Positions 25,638-33,979 of a stretch of DNA of 64,000 nt are shown one piece after another. This DNA comes from Pyrinomonadaceae bacterium (GTDB lineage: Bacteria > Acidobacteriota > Blastocatellia > Pyrinomonadales > Pyrinomonadaceae): the NCBI GenBank assembly GCA_026129865.1, contig JAHCHG010000016.1, forward strand, positions 1-64,000. Reading direction: 5' to 3'. The translations under genes and the position numbers were made by a program. The notes beneath the pieces are model-generated. The model made no database searches and was not told the DNA's origin. It saw only the letters and a list, made by a program, of their open reading frames with translations. How positions within the stretch are numbered: the stretch's first letter is position 1; the number at the start of each line of letters is the position of its first letter.

Positions 25638-25762
25638 GTTTGATCTCGCTGCTCAGGACGCGGGTTTGGCGAAAAGTTATTTTAACCGCAGAGGGCGCAA
25701 AGGTTGGCGCAGAGTGCGCTGAGGCGTTCCGACTGCCGTCCATTTATTCGCGCCGTTGATCT

Positions 25763-27196
25763 TTATGTTTCGCGGACCTCGTCCCATATTTTATGTCCGT
25801 GGGTTTCGGGCAGATATTTCATTCCTACAATAAATGTAATGCCGGCGACGATCATCGGGTACCAGAGCCCGGCGTAGATGTTGCCGGTGTAGGCGCAGGC
25901 GAGCAGACCGATGGTCGGCAGCAGACCGCCGAAAACTCCGTTGCCGATGTGATACGGCAGCGAAAGCGATGTGTAGCGCACTTTTGCCGGAAAAGCTTCG
26001 ACCAGATATGCGGCGATCGGCGCGTAAACCATTGTTACGAAAACGATCTGCAGAAAGACAAGCAAAACGAGCATCGGGACATTCGGCGCGGGCGCGGTTT
26101 GCACTACGGGCGTGCCGTCGGCGGTTACGGGCGCTAGCTTCGGTTCTTTGGTCAGCGGGTCGGGCGTCGATCGGATAGCGGCGACCTCGTTTCCGGCGAA
26201 ATGAACCATTCCTTGATAGATCGGATAATATGCAAAGACCGCCAAAAGACAGCCTGCCATCATTATCTTTTTGCGTCCCAATCTATCCGAAAGCGCTCCG
26301 AAAAGTACGAATAAAGGAATTGCAAGAACGATCGCAATGGCAATTATCATCGCCGCCGTCTGGCGTTCTACTTTAAGGATCGTCTGCATATAAAACAGCG
26401 CGTAAAATTGTCCCGTGTACCAGACGACGCCCTGCCCGGCGGTCGCTCCGAACAGCGAGATCAGCACGCGGCGGCGGTTTTCGGGATTCATAAAGGCATC
26501 GACCAGCGGTTTTGCACTCGCCATTCCGGTCGATTTTATATGCGCAAATATCGGCGTTTCCTTCATCTTCAGCCGAATATAGAGCGACATGCCGACGAGG
26601 ACTATCGACAGCAGAAACGGAATGCGCCATCCCCAATCCGAAAAAGCTTCGGGCGACATATTTCGCTGGATCAGCAGAATGACCGCAAGCGATATAAGGA
26701 GCCCGAGCGATGCCGTTATCTGAATAAAGCTCGTGTAAAATCCGCGTTTTTCGTCCGGCACATGTTCGGCAACGTAAACCGCCGCGCCGCCATATTCGCC
26801 GCCGAGCGCCAAACCCTGCAAAATTCTGATAATAATTAAAATTATCGGAGCAAAGATGCCGATCGTTTCATACGTCGGCAAAAATCCGACCGCGGCGGTC
26901 GCACCGCCCATTAAAAGAAGCGTTACGAGAAAAGCATATTTTCGCCCGACGATATCGCCGAGCCAACCGAAAAACAAAGCGCCGAACGGTCGCACGATAA
27001 ACCCGACGGCAAATGTCGATAGATACGCGATCAGCGCCAGTGTGTCGTTGCCTTTCGGATAAAACAGCGGCGAGATGACGACGGCAAGTGAGCCGAAAAT
27101 GTAAAAATCGTACCATTCAATGACCGTTCCAGCGCTCGAAGCGCCGATCACTTGCCAGATCTTTGACTTTGAAATATCGTTTGCCGCGTTTGCCAT
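25763..27196 (-). CDS. MFS transporter, metabolite:H+ symporter (ShiA/ProP-like) family
   Basis: A 477-residue inner-membrane permease. I start at the ATG at 27196 (MANAANDISKSKIWQVIG); the longer frame adds only an implausible basic leader. About 12 transmembrane helices are visible. Family motifs are GTVIEWYDFYIFGSLA in TM1, RPFGALFFGWLGDIVGRKYAF in the loop 2-3, LQGLALGGEYGGAAVYVAEH in TM4-5 and LSDRLGRKKIMMAG. These identify the MHS family that imports organic acids, osmolytes or shikimate with protons. An extended loop near residue 370 (IRSTPDPLTKEPKLAP) is unusual. Substrate not deducible. Confidence 0.9.
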   Translation of the reverse strand: MANAANDISKSKIWQVIGASSAGTVIEWYDFYIFGSLAVVISPLFYPKGNDTLALIAYLSTFAVGFIVRPFGALFFGWLGDIVGRKYAFLVTLLLMGGATAAVGFLPTYETIGIFAPIILIIIRILQGLALGGEYGGAAVYVAEHVPDEKRGFYTSFIQITASLGLLISLAVILLIQRNMSPEAFSDWGWRIPFLLSIVLVGMSLYIRLKMKETPIFAHIKSTGMASAKPLVDAFMNPENRRRVLISLFGATAGQGVVWYTGQFYALFYMQTILKVERQTAAMIIAIAIVLAIPLFVLFGALSDRLGRKKIMMAGCLLAVFAYYPIYQGMVHFAGNEVAAIRSTPDPLTKEPKLAPVTADGTPVVQTAPAPNVPMLVLLVFLQIVFVTMVYAPIAAYLVEAFPAKVRYTSLSLPYHIGNGVFGGLLPTIGLLACAYTGNIYAGLWYPMIVAGITFIVGMKYLPETHGHKIWDEVRET

Positions 27197-27365
27197 TCGA
27201 TAAATTCCTCTATTTGTTTGGGTTGGAAATTGCTTGACGGTGAATATAGCAAAGCGTCGAAGTTTTGGCGAACATTCCCGGGAACTCAAGCTCGGTTTGA
27301 AAAAATGCACGCCGGATGTTTATCTAAAATTGCAAAGAACTGCCGGTAAAAAATTTAGAGAATTC

Positions 27366-28718
27366 ATGTCGGAATTTGTCGAAAGTGAAAAAAGCAGCCC
27401 GGTCAAACGCGGAGTTTCAAACACTTTTCGCGCGCTGCGCCACCATAATTTCAGGCTTTTCTTTGCCGGGCAGTTCGTATCATTGACCGGCACTTGGATG
27501 CAGTCGGTCGCGCAGAGCTGGCTGGTTTATCGTCTGACGGGTTCGGTAATTCTGCTCGGGCTGATCGGTTTTGCTTCGCAAATTCCGGTATTTCTGATCG
27601 CTCCGTTCGGCGGCGTTACGGCTGACCGTTATGACCGGCGAAAGATCTTGATCGTTACGCAATCGCTGGCAATGATCACGGCGTTCGTTTTGGCGGGCTT
27701 AACTCTTTCGGGACAAATTGAGGTCTGGCACCTTTTCGTTCTTGCGGTCGTTTTCGGGACGATAAACGCGTTCGACATTCCGACGCGTCAGGCGTTTGTG
27801 GTCGAAATGGTCGGTAAGGACGATCTGCTAAATGCGATTGCGCTGAATTCGTCAATGTTCAACGGCGCCAGGATCGTCGGACCGGCGATCGCCGGAATTT
27901 TGGTCGCGCTGGTCGGCGAAGGCTGGTGCTTTTTCGGCAACGCGGTCAGCTATCTTGCGGTAATTTCGGGTATTTTGATGATCAAGGTCGTGCCGATCGT
28001 TCGCAAACGAACCGGTTCGACGATCGCGAATATCAAAGAAGGTTTTGTGTTCTCCGCTAAAACCGAGCCGATCCGCGGGCTGCTTCTTCTTTTAGGGCTG
28101 GTCAGTTTGATGGGCATGCCGTATGCGGTTTTAATGCCGATTTTTGCCGATAAGATCTTAGGCGGCGGTTCGGACACGCTCGGTTATCTGATGGGCGCAA
28201 GCGGTTCGGGCGCGCTCATTGCCGCGCTGGTTCTGGCATCACGAAACGAGGTGTTCGGGCTCGGTCGCTGGGTCGCATTGGCATCCGGCGGTCTTGGCTT
28301 GAGCTTGATAATGTTCTCTTTTTCGAGCAATTTTTGGTTGTCGATGCTGCTGCTGGTTCCGGTCGGTTTTTCGATGATGACGCAGATGTCTTCGTCAAAC
28401 ACCTTGATCCAGGCAATGGTTCCCGACGAACTTCGCGGTCGCGTGATGAGTGTTTATTCAATGATGTTTATGGGAATGGCGCCGCTCGGCGCGCTGATGG
28501 CGGGGTCGCTGGCTGAAATTCTCGGCGCGCAATACACGGTCGCGCTCGGCGGCGCGGTCTGCATCGTCGGATCGGCGATCTTCGGCTGGAAACTGCCGAA
28601 AATGCGCCTTGAAGGTCGGCGGATGATAATTGCACTGCAAATGACCGCCGGCGTGCCTGCGTCGAAGGCGAGTTTTCAGCAACCTTCAATGTCTGCAGAG
28701 CGCAAAGTGAACGATTGA
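27366..28718 (+). CDS. MFS exporter (EntS/MFS_3-like)
   Basis: A 450-residue permease read from the ATG at 27366 (MSEFVESEKSSPVKRG); the frame is open further upstream without domain content. Twelve membrane helices are expected. Motifs: FRLFFAGQFVSLTGTWMQSV in TM1, FGGVTADRYDRRKILI in loop 2-3, AFDIPTRQAFVVEMVG in TM4-5 and ALNSSMFNGARIVGPAIAG. These mark the MFS_3 group containing the enterobactin exporter EntS and several macrolide or drug exporters. Transcribed divergently from the MHS transporter. Confidence 0.9.
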   Translation: MSEFVESEKSSPVKRGVSNTFRALRHHNFRLFFAGQFVSLTGTWMQSVAQSWLVYRLTGSVILLGLIGFASQIPVFLIAPFGGVTADRYDRRKILIVTQSLAMITAFVLAGLTLSGQIEVWHLFVLAVVFGTINAFDIPTRQAFVVEMVGKDDLLNAIALNSSMFNGARIVGPAIAGILVALVGEGWCFFGNAVSYLAVISGILMIKVVPIVRKRTGSTIANIKEGFVFSAKTEPIRGLLLLLGLVSLMGMPYAVLMPIFADKILGGGSDTLGYLMGASGSGALIAALVLASRNEVFGLGRWVALASGGLGLSLIMFSFSSNFWLSMLLLVPVGFSMMTQMSSSNTLIQAMVPDELRGRVMSVYSMMFMGMAPLGALMAGSLAEILGAQYTVALGGAVCIVGSAIFGWKLPKMRLEGRRMIIALQMTAGVPASKASFQQPSMSAERKVND

Positions 28719-28853
28719 CCTTTTGCGCAAAATCTATTGACCGGTGCGGCGATGTGAGCCACGATCCCGGAATGACGTCGGCGCCCAACGTCGAGATCGT
28801 CATAGAAATTGAACGATACCCGATGAACGAAAAAATCGTTTGAAAAGTTTGTT

Positions 28854-29135
28854 ATGGACGCGTATCTGCCGGCGGTCCGAAAGGCTGACATTCGGGCGCT
28901 TGGGGCAAATCAGTCGATCTTCGGCGGGAACGCCAACTCGTACACACTTGTCGAGCTGCAGCGAAACTTCGCCGAACTCGACAAAGGTCCTCTGGCGGGG
29001 CGCGTCTTAAAACCCGAGGAAGTCGAAAAAATGTTTCAAAAAATGCCGGAGGGAACTGTTAAAAACGTTAATATCGTTGTCGCAAAATTCCAGCCGGAAC
29101 TGAGCATTCTGGGCGAACCGCCCGGGAACGAATGA
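28854..29135 (+). CDS. Short hypothetical protein, possibly a truncated C-terminal fragment
   Basis: A 93-residue frame (MDAYLPAVRKADIRALGANQ onward) with a C-terminal strand pattern (VNIVVAKFQPELSIL). The body looks like the second half of a ferredoxin-like dimeric alpha/beta-barrel protein of the NIPSNAP/stress-response kind, starting in mid-domain. The frame is open a few codons upstream (KSFEKFV) before a stop, and sequence in another frame just before it also reads protein-like, so a frameshifted gene is possible. A terminator follows. Confidence 0.45.
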   Translation: MDAYLPAVRKADIRALGANQSIFGGNANSYTLVELQRNFAELDKGPLAGRVLKPEEVEKMFQKMPEGTVKNVNIVVAKFQPELSILGEPPGNE

Positions 29136-29157
29136 AAATTTTGTCAAAATATCTTAA

Positions 29158-29197
29158 GCCCGGACGAACTTTCCAAAGTTCTCCGGGCGTTTTTTTC
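29158..29197 (+). terminator. Rho-independent terminator
   Basis: GCCCGGA (29158-29164) pairs with TCCGGGC (29182-29188), with an inner GAACTTT/AAAGTTC extension, followed by a run of T. It ends the short gene before guaA. Confidence 0.85.
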
Positions 29198-29258
29198 TCG
29201 CAATCGGTTTTACTGTATAGTTTTAGTTTACGATTTGAACATTGGAGTTTAATTAATT

Positions 29259-30809
29259 TTGATCGGAAACCACGAATTAGTATTGATCCTCGATTTCGGA
29301 TCGCAGTACACACAGCTGATCGCGCGTCGCGTGCGCGAACAGGGCGTTTATTGCGAGATCCATCCGTTTACCGTTTCGGCGGAAGAAATTATTGCGAAAA
29401 ATCCAAAAGGCGTGATCCTTTCGGGCGGTCCGTCGAGCGTTACGGACGAAGACGCACCGCGCGTCGCGCCGGAATTTTACGAACAGATCAAATCGCCGAT
29501 GCTCGGCATTTGTTACGGAATGCAGATGATAGCGGTCGATCTCGGCGGCGAATCGATGCCGGCGGCGCGCCGCGAATACGGGCATGCCGAGCTTCGCCGT
29601 TTAAGCGGAAAAACCACACTTTTTAAAGATCTTCCGGAAAAACTCGATGTTTGGATGAGCCACGGCGACCATGTTACGACGCTGCCCGAAGGGTTTCGGC
29701 AAACAGCGACGACCGGAGATGTCGTCACGGCTATCGAAAACGACGAGCGACAGATCTATGCCGTTCAGTTTCATCCAGAAGTTTCGCACACGCCGCTCGG
29801 AAAAGACGTTTTGCGAAACTTTTTGTTCGAAATTTGCGGCTGCGCCGGCGATTGGACGGCGAAACAATTTATCGAAGACGAAGTGGCAAAGATCCGCGAG
29901 ATCGTCGGCGAATCCGATAAAGTGATCTGCGGTTTGAGCGGCGGCGTCGATTCAACGGTCGCCGCTGTTCTCGTCCACGAAGCTATCGGCGACCGGCAAA
30001 CATGCATTTTCGTCAACAACGGTCTGCTTCGCGCCGGAGAATTTGAGCAGACTTTGCGTTTGTATAAAGACAAACTGCATTTGAATGTCGTCGGCGTCGA
30101 TGCTTCGGAAGATTTTTACAAAGTTCTCGCGGGCGTTGTCGATCCGGAGTTAAAGCGCAAAGCGATCGGCGCAAAATTTATAGATGTGTTCGACGCCGAA
30201 TCGAAAAAGGTCGGCGGCGCGAAATGGCTTGTTCAGGGGACTTTATACCCCGATGTGATCGAATCGGTCAGCCTGCGCGGCGCTTCGGTTACGATAAAAT
30301 CGCACCACAACGTCGGCGGTCTTCCGGAAAAGATGGATCTGAAATTGATCGAACCGCTGCGCGAACTTTTCAAGGACGAAGTTCGTCTGATCGGTAAAGA
30401 TCTCGGAATTCCCGAAGAGATCCTGCAGCGGCATCCGTTTCCCGGTCCCGGTTTGGGAGTTCGCATCCTCGGCGACATTACGCCGGAAAAGGTCGAACTT
30501 CTGCAAAAAGCCGATAAGATCTTTATTGAAGAACTCCATAATTTCGAAGAATACAACAACGTCTGGCAGGCATTTGCCGTTCTGCTTCCGATTCAATCGG
30601 TCGGCGTTATGGGCGATTTTCGAACGTATGAGAAAACAATCGCTATCCGCGCCGTTACATCGACCGACGGCATGACTGCCGATTGGGCTCGGCTGCCGCA
30701 CGACCTGCTGCAGAAAGTTTCTTCCCGAATCACCTCAGAAATCCGCGGCATCAACCGCGTCGTTTACGACATTTCTTCAAAACCGCCGAGCACTATTGAG
30801 TGGGAATAA
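29259..30809 (+). CDS. guaA: GMP synthase (glutamine-hydrolysing)
   Basis: A 516-residue enzyme that converts XMP to GMP with glutamine and ATP. The class I amidotransferase domain (1-190) has LDFGSQYTQLIARRVRE, catalytic Cys in MLGICYGMQMIA, and His/Glu in VQFHPEVSHT. The ATP-pyrophosphatase domain has the P-loop GLSGGVDSTVAA, and the C-terminal dimerisation domain ends KPPSTIEWE as usual. The start is a TTG at 29259. The last 83 bases (30732-30814) are repeated at 32277-32359, which marks the guaA 3' end as an integration site here. Confidence 0.97.
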   Translation: MIGNHELVLILDFGSQYTQLIARRVREQGVYCEIHPFTVSAEEIIAKNPKGVILSGGPSSVTDEDAPRVAPEFYEQIKSPMLGICYGMQMIAVDLGGESMPAARREYGHAELRRLSGKTTLFKDLPEKLDVWMSHGDHVTTLPEGFRQTATTGDVVTAIENDERQIYAVQFHPEVSHTPLGKDVLRNFLFEICGCAGDWTAKQFIEDEVAKIREIVGESDKVICGLSGGVDSTVAAVLVHEAIGDRQTCIFVNNGLLRAGEFEQTLRLYKDKLHLNVVGVDASEDFYKVLAGVVDPELKRKAIGAKFIDVFDAESKKVGGAKWLVQGTLYPDVIESVSLRGASVTIKSHHNVGGLPEKMDLKLIEPLRELFKDEVRLIGKDLGIPEEILQRHPFPGPGLGVRILGDITPEKVELLQKADKIFIEELHNFEEYNNVWQAFAVLLPIQSVGVMGDFRTYEKTIAIRAVTSTDGMTADWARLPHDLLQKVSSRITSEIRGINRVVYDISSKPPSTIEWE

Positions 30810-30814
30810 TTTGA
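30732..30814. repeat. Direct repeat 1: 3' end of guaA (attachment-site-like)
   Basis: These 83 bases, covering the last 26 codons of guaA, its stop and a few bases more, match 32277-32359 with a single mismatch (ATTTC versus ATCTC). The guaA 3' end is a well-known target of integrative elements, which bring their own copy of the gene end and leave the original displaced at the far boundary. Confidence 0.9.
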
Positions 30815-30893
30815 TTTTAGATTTTGGATTTTAGATTTGCGATTGCTTAAATAATTCTCTTTACAATCGGTATTTCGTCTGTATATCATCGGT

Positions 30894-31199
30894 ATGGAGT
30901 TTGAATGGGACGAGAATAAAAATCTTGCCAATATCAAAAATCACGAAGGCGTTTCGTTTCAAGACGCGGTGAAAGTTTTTCACGATATTTGGTCAATCGA
31001 AGATTTTGACGAATCTCATTCAGCCGTTGAAGAAAGATTTTCGGTGATCGGTTTGGTTGAATATACGCTTTTGCGCGTGGTTTTTACATATCGTGAAACC
31101 GAAGCGGGAGAGCAAATTATTCGGATAATTTCAGCTTGGAAAGCAACGAGTAGAGACAAAGAAATTTATGAAAAATCCAGAAACCGATTCGACATCTGA
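30894..31199 (+). CDS. brnT: BrnT-family toxin
   Basis: A 101-residue RelE-fold ribonuclease toxin. The N-terminus MEFEWDENKNLANIKNHEGV and FQDAVKVFHD are the BrnT signature, and the C-terminus has IIRIISAWKATSRDKEIYEK with the conserved RIISARKA-type strand and terminal YE. BrnT inhibits growth by RNA cleavage and is neutralised by BrnA, whose gene overlaps it by 32 bases. Located in the guaA-bounded mini-island. Confidence 0.92.
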   Translation: MEFEWDENKNLANIKNHEGVSFQDAVKVFHDIWSIEDFDESHSAVEERFSVIGLVEYTLLRVVFTYRETEAGEQIIRIISAWKATSRDKEIYEKSRNRFDI

Positions 31200-31554
31200 A
31201 ACATTTGAAGCCGAATATACGGAAGCCGATATTCAGGAAATGCGCGATCAAGGTGTGAGTGAAGAAGATTTGCCAAGCGTCGGAAAACATACATTTCGGC
31301 GTTCGAGATTTATCGTTCCGCGCAAAGAACAAAAATTAAAAGTTACGATTATGCTCGATGCCGACGTTTTGGATTTTTACAAAGAACAAGCCGCCAAAGC
31401 CGGAAATCTCCCGTATCAAACTCAAATCAACCGCCAACTTCGCAAAGCTATGGAAAAAGCTAAAGACCCGAAAAGTCAGGTCGTTACCCTTGAGATGTTG
31501 GAAAATCCGGCTTTTCTTTCAAAGCTTGCCGACAAATTAAAAAAGGTCGCGTGA
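31168..31554 (+). CDS. brnA: BrnA-family antitoxin
   Basis: A 128-residue antitoxin overlapping brnT. The C-terminal ribbon-helix-helix is seen as KLKVTIMLDADVLDFYKEQA, then NLPYQTQINRQLRKAMEK. BrnA dimerises through the RHH, binds its own promoter and covers the toxin. The N-terminal 50 residues (EAEYTEADIQEMRDQGVSEE) are acidic and likely form the toxin-wrapping part. Both genes look intact. Confidence 0.88.
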   Translation: MKNPETDSTSETFEAEYTEADIQEMRDQGVSEEDLPSVGKHTFRRSRFIVPRKEQKLKVTIMLDADVLDFYKEQAAKAGNLPYQTQINRQLRKAMEKAKDPKSQVVTLEMLENPAFLSKLADKLKKVA

Positions 31555-31575
31555 TTTCATTTTAAAAGGGTAGTT

Positions 31576-31926
31576 TCAATTCAAAGGCAAATAAACTGTA
31601 TTATTCAACCATTCTTCCGGTTTGGTCGCTTTGGCGACCAATTTCAGATCGTTAAAACACTAACCGAGCGTGATGTTTAACTGATGCGCGTAAATTACGC
31701 CCGCGACTGTTTCGCCGGTTTGCTGTCGCTTGTTCGCTTCGCGCAAAAGATCGTCGTCCTGTGAAAATAAAACGCGGTTTAATTTCGTCGCGCGGTCTAA
31801 CAGTTTATCGTCTTCAAATTCCGCGGTTCCGTCTTCCTGCGCCGTTAAAACATCAACACCGCGCAGACACAAACCGTTCGTTACAGCACGTCTGACGTGA
31901 ACGTTCATAAAACGTTTGACGCTCAT
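31576..31926 (-). pseudogene. DUF5615 PIN-like toxin with in-frame amber stop
   Basis: The frame starting at ATG 31926 (MSVKRFMNVHVRRAVTNGL) encodes a DUF5615/Mut7-C-like PIN domain (GVDVLTAQEDGTAEFEDD, RVLFSQDDDLLREA, VAGVIYAHQLNITLG) and then meets TAG at 31662-31660. The same frame continues without break for 27 codons (CFNDLKLVAKATKPEEWLNN and YLPLN) to a TGA at 31576, which matches the expected C-terminus of the family. A single CAG-to-TAG change at a glutamine explains it. ATG overlaps the DUF433 stop. Confidence 0.8.
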
Positions 31927-32234
31927 TTGCGGGTTTGCATTTCGCGCAGTTTCTTTTGCAGAGGCGAATCGGATTGCTGTGCGGCGAGATCGTTGACTTC
32001 GTGCAGACGGCGCAGGATTTCCGCTTCGAGTTCTTCCCGGTGAGCGTAGTAATAGGCAAGCGCACTGTGAATCTGCGCCATTGAAAGATGCGGATATTGA
32101 AAATGCAGTTCTTCGGGGCTTTAGCCGTGCGCGATTTTATCAACTGCGATTTCGATAACCTTAATGCGGGTGCTGGATATCCACGCTGCGCGGTTTTCGT
32201 CAATCTCAATATAGCCTTCAATAACGGCTGTCAT
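31923..32234 (-). pseudogene. DUF433 antitoxin with in-frame ochre stop
   Basis: From ATG 32234 the frame reads [20 protein letters not shown] and [17 protein letters not shown], meets TAA at 32123-32121, and continues [20 protein letters not shown] and AYYYAHREELEAEILRRLHE to TGA at 31923. This is a full DUF433 protein interrupted once, probably at a Trp/Leu codon. DUF433 is the usual antitoxin for DUF5615. Both members carry one stop each, so the module is decaying as a pair. Confidence 0.82.
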
Positions 32235-32276
32235 AATTTACAATTCTATCTTTATTGTAATTATCCGCACAGTATT

Positions 32277-32359
32277 ACCTCAGAAATCCGCGGCATCAAC
32301 CGCGTCGTTTACGACATCTCTTCAAAACCGCCGAGCACTATTGAGTGGGAATAATTTGA
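32277..32359. repeat. Direct repeat 2: displaced guaA 3' end
   Basis: This is an 83-base copy of 30732-30814 with one mismatch. It reads in frame as the C-terminal residues of GuaA including the stop, but has no upstream gene. It marks the right boundary of the mini-island. Confidence 0.9.
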
Positions 32360-32473
32360 AAATGTTGTAGAATAAAGCACCCCCCAATAAGATTAGGTCT
32401 GTTTGCGGCGCATTTACGTCTTCCCTAAAGGCGGCGAATTACAATTCGAATTGCGGCGGATTGGAAATAGAAT

Positions 32474-33979
32474 ATGACGAATAGTGAATTTGGGAAATTT
32501 GATCATGTTTCGACGGGAATCGAAGGATTGGATTTCATTTTGCGGGGCGGTTTGCCGAAAGACCGTCTTTATCTGCTTCAGGGTAATCCCGGCACCGGGA
32601 AAACCACAATGGGACTGCAGTTTTTGCTCGACGGTGAAGAAAAAGGCGAGCAAGGGCTTTATATCACTCTTTCCGAAAGTAAGGATGAATTGATCGCCGT
32701 CGGCAGATCGCATTACTGGGATCTGACAAAGCTGGAGATCTTCGATCTGACCATTTCCGGTGAAAGCCTTCGCGACAATTCTAAATACACGGTCTTTCAT
32801 CCGTCCGAGGTCGAGCTCGACGAAACTACGAAACTAATTCTGAACGAAGTTGAACGAATTAATCCGAAAAGGATAGTTTTCGATTCCCTTTCCGAAATGC
32901 GAATGCTAGCGAGTGAGCCGCTTCGGTTTCGCCGGCAGATTCTGGCGATGAAACAGTATTTTAACGGGCGGCAATGCACCGTTATGATGCTCGACGATCT
33001 GACGGCACAGACGGCACAGCGCCAGTTGGAATCGATCGCGCACGGTGTGATAACGCTCGAATATGTTCCCACCGAATACGGCAAGCAGCGGCACGCTTTA
33101 CGAGTCGTAAAGATGCGCGGGGTCAATTTTCAAAGCGGCTCGCACGATTTTAATATAGAAACCGGCGGACTTGTCGTTTTTCCGCGTCTCGACGGACCGC
33201 CGACCGAAGAAACCGTTCACACGGGCACCATCAGAACCGACAATCATGACCTCGAAGAACTGCTTGGCGGTTTGGATTACGGGACGAGCACGATCTTGAC
33301 CGGTCCTGCGGGAATTGGAAAATCGACGCTCGCTTTGATCTACGCCTGTAAAGCCGCGGAAAACGGCGAGCGTTCTTCATTATATTTGTTTGACGAAGGC
33401 GTCGACACACTTTATAAACGCACTTCCGCGCTCGGACTAGACGTAAAACGTTTCGTGGCTGAGGGTTTGATGAACATTCAGCAGATAAAACTCGCGGAGC
33501 TCACGCCCGGCGAGCTCGCTCACCGCGTCAGCCGCGATGTCGAAGAAAATGGAACGCGCGTTGTCGTCATCGACAGCGTCAACGGCTATTTGATGTCGAC
33601 GCCTCAGGAACGATTTCTGACCATGCAATTTCATGAACTGCTCGGCTATTTAAATCGAAAAGGTATCGTCAGCATTCTCGTCGTTGGTCAATACGGACTT
33701 GTCGGAACAATGAAAGCGCCGATCGACATGAGCTATCTTGCCGACAGTGTGGTTTTGCTCCGGTACTTCGAAGCCGAAGGCGAAGTAAGACAGGCAATCT
33801 CGGTTCTAAAGAAAAGGACCGGCAAACACGAACGGACGATTCGCGAATTTCGAATCGATAAAGGCGGCATACAACTCGGACAACCGCTGAGCGAATTTCG
33901 CGGGGTTCTAACAGGCACGCCGGTTTTTCACGGCAAAAACGAGCGGTTGATGGATAACGATGAGGAACGGCGATCATAA
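32474..33979 (+). CDS. KaiC-like double-domain ATPase
   Basis: A 501-residue protein with two RecA/KaiC domains. Domain 1: Walker A GNPGTGKTTMGLQFL (about 37) and Walker B RIVFDSLSEMRML. Domain 2: Walker A GPAGIGKSTLALIYACKAA (about 278) and Walker B TRVVVIDSVNGYLMS. Outside cyanobacteria such KaiC homologues are signalling ATPases that often work with histidine kinases. The next gene, a hybrid kinase, overlaps its 3' end by 20 bases, so the two are co-translated and probably form one signalling unit. No kaiA or kaiB is present. Confidence 0.9.
   Translation: MTNSEFGKFDHVSTGIEGLDFILRGGLPKDRLYLLQGNPGTGKTTMGLQFLLDGEEKGEQGLYITLSESKDELIAVGRSHYWDLTKLEIFDLTISGESLRDNSKYTVFHPSEVELDETTKLILNEVERINPKRIVFDSLSEMRMLASEPLRFRRQILAMKQYFNGRQCTVMMLDDLTAQTAQRQLESIAHGVITLEYVPTEYGKQRHALRVVKMRGVNFQSGSHDFNIETGGLVVFPRLDGPPTEETVHTGTIRTDNHDLEELLGGLDYGTSTILTGPAGIGKSTLALIYACKAAENGERSSLYLFDEGVDTLYKRTSALGLDVKRFVAEGLMNIQQIKLAELTPGELAHRVSRDVEENGTRVVVIDSVNGYLMSTPQERFLTMQFHELLGYLNRKGIVSILVVGQYGLVGTMKAPIDMSYLADSVVLLRYFEAEGEVRQAISVLKKRTGKHERTIREFRIDKGGIQLGQPLSEFRGVLTGTPVFHGKNERLMDNDEERRS

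Larger units (their letters stand above)
30815..32276. mobile_element. 1.46-kb guaA-bounded mini-island carrying two toxin-antitoxin loci
   Basis: The segment lies between the two 83-bp guaA-end repeats. It contains brnT/brnA on the plus strand and a decayed DUF433/DUF5615 pair on the minus strand. No integrase or recombinase is present, so it is either the remnant of a larger element or moved in trans. The repeat on the right includes the guaA stop codon but no functional gene. Confidence 0.8.

Noticed and set aside
31576-31926. Programmed stop read-through in the DUF5615 gene
   Set aside because: There is no stem-loop or selenocysteine or pyrrolysine context visible, and the partner gene has a stop too; simple decay is the better explanation.
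31853-32221. A 122-codon minus-strand frame with basic, low-complexity translation
   Set aside because: It is a shifted frame of the DUF433 pseudogene; the DUF433 reading has clear family motifs.
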